Origin: Hyphomicrobiales bacterium
Lineage (GTDB): Bacteria; Pseudomonadota; Alphaproteobacteria; Rhizobiales; Beijerinckiaceae
Length of the DNA: 64,000 bases
Direction of reading: 5' to 3'
Assembly: GCA_026400535.1 (NCBI GenBank)
Contig: JAPLOU010000024.1
Coordinates: 1-64,000 of the forward strand
Shown piece by piece: positions 27,835 to 37,968 of this stretch. The position numbers and the translations under genes were made by a program. Under the pieces are notes generated by a model, which had not been told where the DNA came from, did no database searches, and saw only the letters and a program-made list of their open reading frames with translations. Every line of letters begins with the position of its first letter. Positions within the stretch are counted from its first letter, which is position 1.

Positions 27835-30035
27835 GCAGCCTTGCCTGGCTTGGCGTAATAGCTGCCGCCGGTCTTCGCCATCTCGACAAGATGCTTGTTT
27901 GGCTTGAAGCGTGGGCCATAAGCCTTGGCCAGCTTGGTGCACATCGCGACAAAACGGGCATGGCCCATGCCTTCGATGTAGCTGAGCGTGCCGCCGGTAT
28001 ATGGAGCAAAGCCGAAGCCGAGGATCGAGCCGACATCCGCCTCGCGCGGATCGGTGACGACGCCTTCCTCGACCGTGCGGGCGGCTTCCAGCGCCTGGAT
28101 GGCGAGAAGACGGTTCTTCAAGATCTGCATGTCAACCTGCTCGGGCTTGAGGTGGGTCGGCTGCAGCGTCACCAGATCGGGCCACAAACGCTTGGGAGCA
28201 CCTTCGGGATAGTCGTAAAAGCCCTTCTTGGCCTTGCGGCCGGTGCGTCCGAGCCTCTCCACCATCTCGATCAGCAACGCCTTCTGGCGCTGGTCGATCG
28301 ACTTCGGCCCGAGCTGGACCTCGGTCGCCTTCATGATCCTGAGGCCGAGATCAAGCGCGATTTCGTCATTGAGCGAGAGCGGACCGACCGGCATGCCAGC
28401 CTGCTTGCCCGCCGCCTCGATCATGGCTGGTGGCACGCCCTCGAGCAGCATTTCATACCCCTCGGCGATGTAGCCCAGCACGCAGCGGTTGGCGAAGAAG
28501 CCGCGCGCATCATTGACCACGATCGGCGTTTTCTTGATGGCGCGGACATAGTCGATCGCCATGGCGAGCGCAGCGTCACCTGTCTTCTTGCCCAAGATGA
28601 TTTCGACCAGCATCATCTTCTCGACCGGCGAGAAGAAATGGATGCCGATGAACCTGTCGGCGGCCTTTGACGACGTGGCAAGGCCGGTGATCGGCAGCGT
28701 CGAGGTATTCGAGGCGAAGATCGTGCCCGGCTTGATATGGCTTTCGATCTTGCGGATGACCTCGTCCTTGACCTTGGGATCTTCGAACACGGCCTCGATG
28801 ATCAGGTCACAGGCGCTGAGCGCACCATAGTCTGACGTGGGCGTGATGCGCTCCAGCAGCGCCTCGCGATCGGCAGTCTTGGCGCGGCCCTTCATGATCT
28901 GGTCGGTCATCAGCTTGTGCGAATAGGCCTTTCCCTTGTCGGCGGCTTCCTGGTCACGGTCGAGGAGGATGACGTTCATGCCCGCATTGGCCGTGACATA
29001 AGCCACACCAGCGCCCATGAAACCGGCGCCGACCACACCCACTGTCTTGATCGCGGTGGCTGGCTCGGCCTTCGGGCGCCGCGCGCCCTTGTTGAGGTCC
29101 TGCATCGACATGAACAGCGTCCGGATCATCATCGCAGCTTCGGTCGAGCGCAGGATCTTGGCGAAGTAGCGGCTCTCGATCCTGAGGCCGAGGTCCATCG
29201 GCACCTGAAGACCTTCATACACCGCCGACAGGATTGCCTGCGCGGCGGGATAGTTGCCTTGCGTCTCGCGGCGATAGATCGCGTTGGCGGGCGGCCAGAT
29301 CTGCATGCCCGCGGCCGAATGAACCTTGTTGGAGGGCAGCTTGAAGCCCTTTTCATCCCAGGGCGCGACGGCAGAGCCGCCAGCCTTGATCCAGCCCTTG
29401 GCGGTCTCGACGATCGCATCCCTGGCCACAACCTGATGCACGAGCCCCATGGAGCGGGCCGGCAGCGGCTTGATCTGCTCGCCCTTGAACAGCATCTGCA
29501 GCGCGTCGCCGGTCTGCATCAGGCGGGCCACACGCTGGGTGCCGCCGGCGCCCGGAAACAGGCCGACCTTGACTTCGGGCAGGCCGACACGGGTCTTCGC
29601 ATCGTCCGAAATCACGCGGTGATGGCAGGCCAGCACCAACTCGAACGCGCCGCCGAGGCAGACGCCGTTGACGGCGGCCGCAAAGGGCTTGCCGCAGGTT
29701 TCAAGCTGTCGGAACAGCAAGGAAAGCTTGCGGCTTTCCTCGAAGAAGTGGTGCATCGCCGCCTCTTCGCCCTTGGTCCTGGCGAGCTTGGCATACTCAA
29801 ACCCGAGGCCCTGCAGCATGGTCAGGTCGGCGCCGCCGGAAAACTGGTCCTTGCCGGAGGTGATGACGCAGCCCTTGATGGCTGCGTCTGACACGACCGC
29901 GTCGATGATGGCCTTCAGTTCCGCCATCACCTCGGGCGTGATCACGTTCATCGAACGGTCGGGCATGTCCCAGGTGGCCAGGGCGATGCCGTCGGCGTCG
30001 GTTTCGAAGCGGAAATTGGTGAGTTTCATGGTCAT
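27831..30035 (-). CDS. Bifunctional enoyl-CoA hydratase / 3-hydroxyacyl-CoA dehydrogenase (FadB/FadJ-like)
   Basis: The protein has 734 residues. The N-terminal crotonase domain (about 1-200) has GADLTML and [16 protein letters not shown], the oxyanion-hole loops, and [19 protein letters not shown] with the catalytic Glu. The central NAD-binding domain has [21 protein letters not shown], cited in part, then [17 protein letters not shown] with the dehydrogenase His/Glu, and C-terminal helical domains follow. It catalyses hydration and NAD-dependent oxidation in beta-oxidation. The start at ATG 30035 is preferred over a TTG overlapping the thiolase stop. It lies 11 bp after the thiolase gene, its partner subunit. 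Confidence 0.93.
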   Translation of the reverse strand: MTMKLTNFRFETDADGIALATWDMPDRSMNVITPEVMAELKAIIDAVVSDAAIKGCVITSGKDQFSGGADLTMLQGLGFEYAKLARTKGEEAAMHHFFEESRKLSLLFRQLETCGKPFAAAVNGVCLGGAFELVLACHHRVISDDAKTRVGLPEVKVGLFPGAGGTQRVARLMQTGDALQMLFKGEQIKPLPARSMGLVHQVVARDAIVETAKGWIKAGGSAVAPWDEKGFKLPSNKVHSAAGMQIWPPANAIYRRETQGNYPAAQAILSAVYEGLQVPMDLGLRIESRYFAKILRSTEAAMMIRTLFMSMQDLNKGARRPKAEPATAIKTVGVVGAGFMGAGVAYVTANAGMNVILLDRDQEAADKGKAYSHKLMTDQIMKGRAKTADREALLERITPTSDYGALSACDLIIEAVFEDPKVKDEVIRKIESHIKPGTIFASNTSTLPITGLATSSKAADRFIGIHFFSPVEKMMLVEIILGKKTGDAALAMAIDYVRAIKKTPIVVNDARGFFANRCVLGYIAEGYEMLLEGVPPAMIEAAGKQAGMPVGPLSLNDEIALDLGLRIMKATEVQLGPKSIDQRQKALLIEMVERLGRTGRKAKKGFYDYPEGAPKRLWPDLVTLQPTHLKPEQVDMQILKNRLLAIQALEAARTVEEGVVTDPREADVGSILGFGFAPYTGGTLSYIEGMGHARFVAMCTKLAKAYGPRFKPNKHLVEMAKTGGSYYAKPGKAA

Positions 30036-30046
30036 GATCTGCGCTC

Positions 30047-31255
30047 TCAAACGCGTTCGATGATGGTGGCGACGCCCATGCCTGCGGCCACGCAGAGCGT
30101 GATCAGGGCGGTCTGTTTGCCCGTGCGCTCGAGCTCGTCGAGCACCGTGCCGAGGATCATCGCGCCGGTCGCTCCAAGCGGGTGGCCCATGGCGATCGCG
30201 CCGCCATTGACGTTGAGCCGCGCGGGATCAAGATCGAAGGCCTGCCGGTAGCGCAGCACCACCGAGGCGAAGGCTTCGTTCAGCTCGAACAGGTCGATGT
30301 CCTTGAGTGTCATCCTCGCCTTCTTCAGCACCAGTTCGGTCACATCGACCGGGCCGGTCAGCATCAGGGCCAGATCCGAGCCGACGGTGGCATAGGCGCG
30401 GATGCGGGCGCGCGGGGCCTTGCCCATGGCCTTGCCGGCTTTCCTGGAGCCGACCAGCACCGCTGCCGCGCCATCAACGATGCCCGACGAGTTGCCGGCA
30501 TGGTGAACGTGATTGACGAACTCGACATCAGGGTGCGCATAGGTCGCGACGGCGTCGAACCCGCCCTGCTCGCCCATCATGGCGAAGGCTGCCTTCAGCG
30601 AAGCCAGGCCCTGCATGTCAGCAGCGGGGCGGATTGTCTCGTCACGGCCGAGGATGGTCAGGCCATTGACATCCTTCACCGGAATCACCGCGTTGTTGAA
30701 GTAGCCCTTCTCCCAGGCGGCATGTGCGCGCTTGTGCGACTGCACCGCGTAGGCATCGACATCATCGCGGCTGAAGCCAAACTTGGTGGCAATCAGGTCA
30801 GCGGCCACGCCCTGCGGCATGAAATAGGTATCGATCGCGACGGAGGGATCGACCGCGATGCCGAAGCCCGAGGCGCCCATGCCCACCCGGCTCATGCTCT
30901 CGACGCCGCCGCCGATGGCGAGGTCCTTTTGGCCAGACATCACCTGCGCGGCAGCGAGGTTCACCGCGTCGAGCCCGGAGGCGCAGAAGCGGTTGATCTG
31001 GATGCCGGGAACCGACGGGCCATAACCGGCCTTGAGCGCCACGGTGCGGGCGATGTCGGCGCCGGCTTCGCCGACAGGATCGACGCAGCCGAAGACGACG
31101 TCTTCCACCAGCGCGACGTCGAGATCATTGCGCGCCTTGATCGCCTTCAGCGTCTGCGTGCCGAGCTCGATGGCGGTGACTTCATGCAAGGAGCCATCGG
31201 CCTTGCCCTTGCCGCGCGGCGTGCGGACGTGATCATAGATGTAGGCCTCGGCCAT
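30047..31255 (-). CDS. Acetyl-CoA C-acyltransferase (3-ketoacyl-CoA thiolase)
   Basis: The protein has 402 residues. The nucleophile Cys lies in [18 protein letters not shown], the His in [15 protein letters not shown], and the second Cys in TLCVAAGMG. It starts [18 protein letters not shown] with GGAGG 7 bases before the ATG at 31255; a longer in-frame opening upstream is rejected because it runs into a repeat. It performs the last step of beta-oxidation, releasing acetyl-CoA. It sits between the acyl-CoA dehydrogenase and the FadB-like gene in one operon. Confidence 0.94.
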   Translation of the reverse strand: MAEAYIYDHVRTPRGKGKADGSLHEVTAIELGTQTLKAIKARNDLDVALVEDVVFGCVDPVGEAGADIARTVALKAGYGPSVPGIQINRFCASGLDAVNLAAAQVMSGQKDLAIGGGVESMSRVGMGASGFGIAVDPSVAIDTYFMPQGVAADLIATKFGFSRDDVDAYAVQSHKRAHAAWEKGYFNNAVIPVKDVNGLTILGRDETIRPAADMQGLASLKAAFAMMGEQGGFDAVATYAHPDVEFVNHVHHAGNSSGIVDGAAAVLVGSRKAGKAMGKAPRARIRAYATVGSDLALMLTGPVDVTELVLKKARMTLKDIDLFELNEAFASVVLRYRQAFDLDPARLNVNGGAIAMGHPLGATGAMILGTVLDELERTGKQTALITLCVAAGMGVATIIERV

Positions 31256-31284
31256 GGTGGGTTCCTCCGAACGGTTATCTTTCC

Positions 31285-31397
31285 GGGTGTCATTCCCGGC
31301 CGGAGCGCCACGGCGCGAAGGGGACGGGACTCCAACCGATTGCCAGTGCTTGCGGGTCACCGTCCCGACGCGTGCGACGTCGCCAAGGATGACACCC
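31285..31397. repeat. Imperfect inverted-repeat element inside the beta-oxidation operon
   Basis: GGGTGTCAT (31285-31293) and ATGACACCC (31389-31397) are perfect 9-bp inverted ends of a 113-bp GC-rich element that fills most of the 158-bp gap between the dehydrogenase and thiolase genes. The GTGTCATTCCCGG-type end resembles intergenic palindromic repeats common in Hyphomicrobiales genomes. No second copy was noticed in this window. It may fold in the mRNA and affect stability. Confidence 0.55.
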
Positions 31398-31413
31398 TTC
31401 CTTGTTCCGAAAC

Positions 31414-33210
31414 CTAGAACTGCTCCGCCGTGAACGCCATCGTCATATCTGCACCGGCCTGGATCCGGGCGACGTGGGCGGCCACTTCCGGCATGGCGCG
31501 CTCCATGAAGAAGCGCGCCGTGACCAGCTTGGCATTCATGCGCTCGGTGGAGCCATTGGCGCCAGCCTTCAGCTTGCCGATCGCCACCTTCGCCATCTTG
31601 GCGTGCATGTAGCCGAGCGCCACGCAGCCGAACAGGTGCATGTAGTCATGCGCGCCGGCACCGGCATTGTTGGGTTTGGCCATCGCGTTCTGCATGAACC
31701 ACATGGTGGCCTGCTGAAGCTGCTGGAGGGCTCCGCTCAGCGGCGCGACGAAGGGCTTCATGGCCTCGTCCGAAACCTGCTCCTTGCAGAAGCCGCCAAC
31801 CTCGTCAAAGAAAGCCATGATGGCGCGGCCGCCATCGCGGCCGAGCTTGCGACCGACGAGGTCCATGGCCTGCACGCCGTTGGCGCCTTCGTAGATCATG
31901 GCGATGCGGGCATCGCGCACGAACTGGCTCATGCCCCATTCCTCGACATAGCCGTGGCCGCCGAACATCTGCTGGGCCTTGACCGCATTGTCGAAACCAA
32001 CATCGGTGAGCACGCCTTTGATAACCGGCGTCATCAGGCCCATGTGATCATCCGCAGCCTGGCGGGCGGCGGCATCGTCTGAGCGATGAGCGATGTCGGC
32101 CTTGAGCGCGGTCCAGAGCACCAGCGCGCGGGCGGCCTCGTTGAAGGCGCGGATCGCCATCAGGTTGCGGCGCACATCGGGATGGACGAGCAGGGTATCG
32201 GCTGGCGTGTCGGGCTCGGCGGCGCCGGTCAGGGCGCGGCCCTGGCGACGGTCCTTGGCATAGGCGACGGCATTCTGGTAGGCCACCTCCGAACAGCCAA
32301 GGCCCTGGATGCCGACTGCGAGACGGGCCTCGTTCATCATCACGAACATGGCGTTGAGGCCCTTGTTCTCATGGCCGACGATCCAGCCGGTCGCGCCATC
32401 ATAGTTCATCACGCAGGTTGCATTGCCATGGATGCCCATCTTGTGCTCGATCGAGCCGCAGGACACGCCGTTGCGGGCGCCGAGCGATCCATCGGCGTTG
32501 ACCTTGAACTTCGGCACAACGAAGAGCGTGATGCCCTTGGTGCCCATCGGCGCGCCTTCGACGCGGGCCAGCACGAGGTGGATGATGTTGTCCGCCATGT
32601 CGTGCTCGCCAGCGGAGATGAAGATCTTCGTGCCGGTGATGGCATAGGAGCCGTCGCCATTGGGGACAGCCTTGGCCTTGAGCAGACCCAGATCGGTGCC
32701 GCAATGCGGTTCCGTCAGGTTCATGGTGCCCGTCCACTCACCCGAAATCATTTTCGGCAGGTAGGTCTGCTTCTGCTCCTGCGAACCATGCTCCAGCAGG
32801 GCCGCGACGGCACCCTGGGTCAGGCCCGGATACATGCCAAGCGCAAGGTTCGAGGATGACAGGAACTCCTGCATCACGGCATTGAGCGTCGAGGGAAGAC
32901 CCTGACCGCCAAACTCTTCGGAAACCGGCAATCCGAGCCAGCCACCTTCCTTGTACGCCCCGTAGGCCTGCTTGAAACCCTTCGGCGTTGTCACGGAACC
33001 GTCCGGATGACGGGTGCAGCCTTCCTTGTCGCCGGAAAGATTGAGGGGTTGGAAAACCTCTTCGCAGAGCTTGGCTCCTTCCGAGACGATGGCCTCGATC
33101 AGATCAGGCGTCACATCGGCAAAACCCGGCAAGTTATTGTAACGCTCGATCTGAAACACATCGGTCAGCAGAAACATCACGTCTTCGATCGGGGCCTTGT
33201 AGGTCGGCAT
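31414..33210 (-). CDS. Acyl-CoA dehydrogenase with extra C-terminal domain (DmdC/AcdA-type)
   Basis: The protein has 598 residues, about 200 longer than short acyl-CoA dehydrogenases, matching the class with an added C-terminal helical domain. It begins MPTYKAPIEDVMFLLTDVF, typical of this subgroup. FAD and substrate motifs include MNLTEPHCGTDLG, KIFISAGEHDM and FGGHGYVEEWGMSQ, and the catalytic-base region is AMIYEGANGVQAMDL. It makes the 2-enoyl-CoA for the downstream hydratase. The start at 33210 is chosen from the GGGAG 8 bases before it; ATG 33216 and GTG 33219 are alternatives. Confidence 0.92.
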   Translation of the reverse strand: MPTYKAPIEDVMFLLTDVFQIERYNNLPGFADVTPDLIEAIVSEGAKLCEEVFQPLNLSGDKEGCTRHPDGSVTTPKGFKQAYGAYKEGGWLGLPVSEEFGGQGLPSTLNAVMQEFLSSSNLALGMYPGLTQGAVAALLEHGSQEQKQTYLPKMISGEWTGTMNLTEPHCGTDLGLLKAKAVPNGDGSYAITGTKIFISAGEHDMADNIIHLVLARVEGAPMGTKGITLFVVPKFKVNADGSLGARNGVSCGSIEHKMGIHGNATCVMNYDGATGWIVGHENKGLNAMFVMMNEARLAVGIQGLGCSEVAYQNAVAYAKDRRQGRALTGAAEPDTPADTLLVHPDVRRNLMAIRAFNEAARALVLWTALKADIAHRSDDAAARQAADDHMGLMTPVIKGVLTDVGFDNAVKAQQMFGGHGYVEEWGMSQFVRDARIAMIYEGANGVQAMDLVGRKLGRDGGRAIMAFFDEVGGFCKEQVSDEAMKPFVAPLSGALQQLQQATMWFMQNAMAKPNNAGAGAHDYMHLFGCVALGYMHAKMAKVAIGKLKAGANGSTERMNAKLVTARFFMERAMPEVAAHVARIQAGADMTMAFTAEQF

Positions 33211-33321
33211 TCTCATCACTCCCTGAGCAAGCAGCCTGATGCATCACCGGCAGTCTGACCAAGATCATGACAGCGCCATGACCGGACCCGGGACGCCCGG
33301 TCGATAACGGGCCGGTCGATT

Positions 33322-33339
33322 TAGTTCATATATAAACTA
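33322..33339. promoter_or_regulatory. 18-bp near-perfect palindrome upstream of the beta-oxidation operon
   Basis: TAGTTCATATATAAACTA matches its own reverse complement except for one base pair. It lies 112 bp upstream of the dehydrogenase start in an AT-rich island, between that gene and the MerR gene. It is a good candidate operator, for the MerR regulator or another fatty-acid regulator. Symmetry is seen directly; the regulator is inferred. Confidence 0.5.
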
Positions 33340-33404
33340 TCTGGATCGATCTGGAAAGGGTGGATCGCAACAAATTTGTTGCCACGTCGCCCAGAACGAC
33401 AAAT

Positions 33405-33427
33405 GCCCCGCCCGACCTGGGCGGGGC
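33405..33427 (-). terminator. Strong hairpin downstream of the MerR gene
   Basis: GCCCCGCCC-GACCT-GGGCGGGGC is a 9-bp perfect GC stem with a 5-base loop, located 30 bp after the stop of the MerR gene. Read leftward, ATTTG follows the stem, so the T-run is weak. It would separate the MerR transcript from the beta-oxidation promoter. Confidence 0.6.
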
Positions 33428-33457
33428 GTTCGCATCACATTGCGGGAATGGGAAAGG

Positions 33458-33877
33458 TCAGCCGGTGAGAGCAGCAGAGCGCTGGCGCTCGAGTTCCTCG
33501 ATCGCAGCCTTGCACTCGGCCAATTGTGCCCGCAGCATCTTCAGCTGTTCGTCGATCTGGGGCAGCGACAGCTTCAGCGACGAACTCGCTTCGGCGGATT
33601 GACCAACCATCGCCCTGATCTCCGTCAGGGTGAAGCCAAGCTTCTTGCCCTTGAGGATCAACTCAAGGCGCGCCCGATCAAGCTTGCAATAGTAGCGGTT
33701 CATGCCTTCACGACGCGGAGACAACAGGCCTCGGGCTTCGTAAAAACGAAGCGTCCGCAAGGTCACGTCAAAGTCACGCGCAAGGTCCCCGATCGTTGAC
33801 CATGAGGGATCATTGGCAACCGAATCCGACCTGATGCTTTTGTCAGCCGAGATTGTCGTTTCATTGTGTGCAGACAT
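33458..33877 (-). CDS. MerR-family transcriptional regulator
   Basis: The protein has 139 residues from ATG 33877 (GGTGGA upstream); a longer in-frame extension has no family support. The winged HTH reads STIGDLARDFDVTLRTLRFY, then EARGLLSPRREGMNRYY, and a long C-terminal coiled coil ends in EELERQRSAALTG. It lacks the metal-binding cysteines of MerR/CueR. MerR proteins of the LiuR type control branched-chain or fatty-acid degradation, and the adjacent beta-oxidation operon on the same strand fits that. The effector is unknown. Confidence 0.87.
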   Translation of the reverse strand: MSAHNETTISADKSIRSDSVANDPSWSTIGDLARDFDVTLRTLRFYEARGLLSPRREGMNRYYCKLDRARLELILKGKKLGFTLTEIRAMVGQSAEASSSLKLSLPQIDEQLKMLRAQLAECKAAIEELERQRSAALTG

Positions 33878-34263
33878 CTCAATTCCACCCTGTTCTTGTT
33901 CTTGTCCTGTCACGCCATTGTCCCGCGGCATGAACTGAGGCCCACGATGGCGATTCCCTTCTGGGACGTGACGGCTGGAGCCCGTCCACAGCCATACGGC
34001 ACTTCGGCCAACCAATCGCAGTTTTTCTGCCGTTCGACAACCCGTGAGGCGCGGGCGGTAAGGCAGTCTCAACACCGTTTAACACTCTGTTTACCATAAA
34101 TCAGAAAAGTGGCGACAGCGGGCCAACTTGATGAGCCGTTTGTGATTCGCCTGTGCGCGCACCTGAGGCGCAAACGCGGCCGCAAGCCCCGCCCCTGCAA
34201 CGCCTGACGGGGCGCGTTGTTTCGGGCAATATCTTGCACAGGACGCCCCGCGGCGAGTGACAG
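33878..34263. other. Intergenic region between divergent MerR and PodJ-like genes
   Basis: 386 bp with promoters for both directions. The segment near 34070-34110 is AT-rich (GTTTAACACTCTGTTTACC) and is the likely promoter zone. No open frame with family similarity, RNA gene or clear operator was recognised. Confidence 0.4.
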
Positions 34264-35289
34264 ATGGCACAAAGCCTGCCCTGGAGCGTCAAGGGAATTG
34301 ATGCAGACACCCGCGAGGCGGCCCGCGAAGCAGCGCGACGCGCCGGCATGAGTGTCGGCGACTGGCTCGAACACCTCATCCGCGATCAGGCGCGCGGCAT
34401 GCAGTCATCCGATGGCGGGCATGCGGATTTCCGTCAACAGGGCGATGACCCATCCCTTCTGAATGCGCGCCTGCAGAAACTGGCCCAGTCGGGCTCACAG
34501 ACGGCCATGCAGCGCGGCACAGGCCGGGGATCGTCCCGCATGCAACCCTCCGCGGCAGGCCAGGCGGATCTTGCGGCGCTCCTCGCCCATGCCTCCCAGC
34601 TGGAGGCCCGCACCCGCGACAGCGAAGCGCGGACGAGCACGGCGCTCGAATCGATCGTCGGATGGATTGAGAAGGCCGAAAGCCGCATGGCCGCCGCCGA
34701 GCGGGCCGCCGCCGAGCGTCAGGAACGGGCCACGAACGTCATTGCGGACGCGATCAAGACCGTCAATTCGCGGGTCACCCATGTCGAACGGCGCACCCTT
34801 GATCAGCCGGCCGGAGCCCCGGCGCAGCCTTCCCCCCAGCCAGCGTCGCCCCGCCGCCCCGTCTGGTCCCGCGACGGCTTCCGCGGCGCCATCGGCGACA
34901 TCCAGGCCCGCCAGCGTGAACTCGACCAGCCGGAAGAGGCTCATCGCTCCGGCACGATCATGCGCAATCTGCGCGATGACCTGGGCCGGCTGAGCGATCT
35001 GAGCCATGGCGAACGCCGGCAGGGGGAGCGCCGGGCCGACGTCACCCCGCTGATGAACGGGCTGCGCGCCGACCTGGCGCAATTGCGCAGCGAGATCGCC
35101 GGGTTGTCGGCTGCGCCCGAGACGGCACGGCTTGAACAGAGTATCCGGGACCTGGCGCAGCGGCTGGACGAACGCAACGGCGCGATGCCGCTCGATGAGC
35201 TCACCCGCCCGATCGCACGCATCGAGAGTGAACTGGCGAGGCTGCAAGCCGCCAATCCAGGGGAGCGCTTCAGCCGCATCGAGCATTAG
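34264..35289 (+). CDS. PodJ-like polarity protein, N-terminal part ending at an in-frame amber codon
   Basis: The 341-residue frame starts MAQSLPWSVKGIDADTREAA, then RRAGMSVGDWLEHLI, the hallmark N-terminus of Hyphomicrobiales PodJ/PdlP-like proteins. Coiled-coil segments follow. The frame ends SRIEH then TAG (35287-35289), and the next codons continue in the same frame with MQQLGQRIEML. Relatives run through this point without a break, so the TAG most likely replaced a CAG or GAG codon. Such proteins localise to a cell pole and organise polar factors. It is either a truncated product, a readthrough gene or a sequencing error. Confidence 0.8.
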   Translation: MAQSLPWSVKGIDADTREAAREAARRAGMSVGDWLEHLIRDQARGMQSSDGGHADFRQQGDDPSLLNARLQKLAQSGSQTAMQRGTGRGSSRMQPSAAGQADLAALLAHASQLEARTRDSEARTSTALESIVGWIEKAESRMAAAERAAAERQERATNVIADAIKTVNSRVTHVERRTLDQPAGAPAQPSPQPASPRRPVWSRDGFRGAIGDIQARQRELDQPEEAHRSGTIMRNLRDDLGRLSDLSHGERRQGERRADVTPLMNGLRADLAQLRSEIAGLSAAPETARLEQSIRDLAQRLDERNGAMPLDELTRPIARIESELARLQAANPGERFSRIEH

Positions 35290-37968
35290 ATGCAGCAGCT
35301 TGGCCAGCGGATCGAGATGCTGGCCAGCTCCGCCTCGACCGAACCGCGCGTGCTGGCCGCAGCCGTGCACGAACTCTCCTCGCTCCGCGACGTTCTGGCG
35401 CACAATGCCGCCACGCCCCGGCTCGAACAGCTCTCGGATCAGATCAAGACCTTGTCGCAGGACATGAGCCGGGTGCGTGAGCATCTGGCAGAGAGCCAGC
35501 CGGCATCCGAGGTGGAGCGGGCGATCGCTGAGATGCAGGCCGCCCTCGTGCGTGAGACGCGCGACGCGAACGGCATCGGGCATGGCCTGCTGCAGCGGAT
35601 CATGCACCAACTCGACACTGTCTCGTCCGCCATGAGCACTCTGCCCCAGGGCGGGATGGGCGATGCAGACCGGCAGCAACTGTCCTTGCTGTCGGGCAAG
35701 CTTGACCAGCTCGCCCAGCGGACAAGACCCGAATCCGATGATCTCGCCGCCCTGATCGAGAGCCTCGCCATCAAACTGGACGACATGGCCGGGCGGCAAC
35801 CGCACGAACTGATCGCGCGCGTCGAACGGCTGTCGCAGCAGATCGACCAGTTGAGCACGCGCGGGCCGGCTGCCATCGAGCGCCAGATCGACATGCTGGC
35901 CGCCCGCATCGAGACGCTGGCCAACAGCGCCGCGCCGGCGAGCGCAGCCCTGGCGGCGGACCTCACGCCGATCGAGGACATGATCACTGCGCTGGCCCGC
36001 AAGCTCGACGATGTCGCGCGGCCCGAAGCCGGCTCCAGCAGCCTGCACGCGCTGGAGCGGCAGATCGAAGCGCTCACCGCGCGCCTCGACGTCCGCCCGG
36101 CGGCGAGCGCCGCCTCGGTCGGGCTGGAGAACACGCTGCAGGATCTGATGCGGTCGCTGGGTGGCCTGCGCGAGGAGACCACAAGCGCCGTCGACCGCGC
36201 GGCACGCGCGGCGGTCGCCGACGCCATGTCCACCGTTCCGAAGGTCGCCGCCGGCAACGAAGAGCTGTCGCTGATCCGTCGCGATCTGGCCGGCCTCAGG
36301 GACGTGCATGTCTCAATCGACCATCGCACCCACAGCGCGATCGGAGCCGTCAACGACACGCTTGAGAAGATCGTCCAGCGTCTTGCCCAGCTTGAGGAGG
36401 ACGTCACACGTGAGCGCGTCGCCGAATCTGCGGCTGAGGTTCGCGAGACGCGCGCCGAGCCGGCAGCGCCGCGCGAGGATGCCGCCACGCGGCGACGCCG
36501 GGCGGAAGCGCTGTCGAAGGAGCTCGCGGTGGCCAGCGTGCCGGCAGACGCCAGCCCGAACGCAGCCCATGAGCCCGCGGTGAACCGTACGGCGCCACCT
36601 GCTGCCGTTCAACGCGCCGTGAGGGCGCCGGTGCTCAGCGCCGAGCCCGCGATCGATCGCGCGGCCGATCTGCCGCTGGAGCCTGGCACGGGCCGGCCGC
36701 GTCCACGCGGCGAGGTTGGGGGCGCCGGAACCTCCCTCAACCCGAACCTGATCGCGGCAGCCCGGCGCGCGGCCCAGGCGGCCAGCGCTGCGGTCGAGAG
36801 CAATGGCGCCGAAGCCCAGAAGCAGCCCAAGGACAAGTCATCCCGGTTCGCCCTGCCGATCAGCCTGAAGGAGACGCTGGAGAAGCGCCGCAAGCCGATC
36901 CTGCTCGGCCTCGCAGCGATTGTCCTGGCCATCGGCGCAGGCCAGATCGCGACCACCATGCTGTCCGATCCCGAGCCGCCGGTCCCGGCGCAGCAACCCC
37001 GCAACCAGATCATCCAGGGTCAGGCCACGCCCGGCGGCCAGCCTGCCCAGACCGAAGCCGCCGCTCCGGCCAAGACGGAGAGCGCGACCCCCGCCAAGGA
37101 CCAGACCTCGGCGCTCACGCCTGCCGCGGGCGGACAGCAGGTCGCCATGACCCAGCCGTCCGCAGATACGACAGGTTCAGTCCGCGCCGCGCCGGTCGAA
37201 GTCGCCGCCCTGCCGCCGCCGGACGCTTCCGCCCCGACATCGGCACCGCTCAGCGCGTCGCCCGAGCGCGTGACCAATATCGGCGCATTGACGCCAGCCA
37301 TGGGAACGCCTGGCCTGCGCCGCGCTGCCCTTGCAGGCGACCCGAACGCGGTCTACGAACTCGCATCCCGGGCGAGCGATGGCATCGGCATGGCCCGAGA
37401 CCAGAAGCTGGCGCTGCGCCTGTTCGAGCGCGCGGCGGCGGCCGGGTCAGCACCGGCTCAGTTCCGTCTCGCGAACATGCACGAAAAGGGCATCGGCACG
37501 GGCAGGGACGCCAAGATGGCGATGGCCTGGTACAAGCGCGCCGCGGACAAGGGCAACGCCAAGGCCATCCACAACCTTGCGGTACTGATCGCCGAAGGGG
37601 CGGACGGACGGCCCGACTATGCCGCCGCAGCGACCCTTTTCCGCCAGGCCGCCGAGTTCGGCGTGCGCGACAGCCAGTACAACCTCGCAATCCTGCTCGG
37701 CCGCGGATTGGGTGTGGAACAGGATCTGACCCAGTCCTACACCTGGTTTGCGGTTGCCGCACGGCAGGGCGACAGCGACGCCGGAAAGAAGCGCGATGAG
37801 GTTGGCGCCAAGCTCAACGCCGTGGATCTGGCCGCTGGCCGGACCGCGTCGCTCAACTGGAAGCCCAAGACACCGGACCCGGTTGCCAACGAGATCAGCG
37901 AACCGGCCGAGGGCTGGGACCCGCAGCCCAAACCGCAAAAGCCTGCTCCCCGGCCAAGGGCCACCTGA
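35290..37968 (+). CDS. PodJ-like protein, C-terminal part: coiled coil, membrane helix and SEL1 repeats
   Basis: The 892-residue continuation, in frame with the preceding segment after TAG, has long coiled coils (about 1-400), a proline/alanine-rich region, one membrane helix (about 535-560, PILLGLAAIVLAIGAGQIA) and 4-5 SEL1 repeats near the C-terminus (LALRLFERAAAAGSAPAQFR, MAMAWYKRAADKGNAKAIHN). This matches the second half of a roughly 1,230-residue PodJ-like protein. An ATG directly after the TAG could allow reinitiation, but no strong ribosome-binding site is present. The SEL1 domain would lie in the periplasm. It is a separate gene only by virtue of the stop. Confidence 0.85.
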   Translation: MQQLGQRIEMLASSASTEPRVLAAAVHELSSLRDVLAHNAATPRLEQLSDQIKTLSQDMSRVREHLAESQPASEVERAIAEMQAALVRETRDANGIGHGLLQRIMHQLDTVSSAMSTLPQGGMGDADRQQLSLLSGKLDQLAQRTRPESDDLAALIESLAIKLDDMAGRQPHELIARVERLSQQIDQLSTRGPAAIERQIDMLAARIETLANSAAPASAALAADLTPIEDMITALARKLDDVARPEAGSSSLHALERQIEALTARLDVRPAASAASVGLENTLQDLMRSLGGLREETTSAVDRAARAAVADAMSTVPKVAAGNEELSLIRRDLAGLRDVHVSIDHRTHSAIGAVNDTLEKIVQRLAQLEEDVTRERVAESAAEVRETRAEPAAPREDAATRRRRAEALSKELAVASVPADASPNAAHEPAVNRTAPPAAVQRAVRAPVLSAEPAIDRAADLPLEPGTGRPRPRGEVGGAGTSLNPNLIAAARRAAQAASAAVESNGAEAQKQPKDKSSRFALPISLKETLEKRRKPILLGLAAIVLAIGAGQIATTMLSDPEPPVPAQQPRNQIIQGQATPGGQPAQTEAAAPAKTESATPAKDQTSALTPAAGGQQVAMTQPSADTTGSVRAAPVEVAALPPPDASAPTSAPLSASPERVTNIGALTPAMGTPGLRRAALAGDPNAVYELASRASDGIGMARDQKLALRLFERAAAAGSAPAQFRLANMHEKGIGTGRDAKMAMAWYKRAADKGNAKAIHNLAVLIAEGADGRPDYAAAATLFRQAAEFGVRDSQYNLAILLGRGLGVEQDLTQSYTWFAVAARQGDSDAGKKRDEVGAKLNAVDLAAGRTASLNWKPKTPDPVANEISEPAEGWDPQPKPQKPAPRPRAT

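Noticed and set aside
34495-36309. 604-codon open frame on the minus strand opposite the PodJ-like gene
   Set aside because: It is a GC-driven shadow that crosses the amber stop; the plus strand has the coiled coil and family hallmarks.
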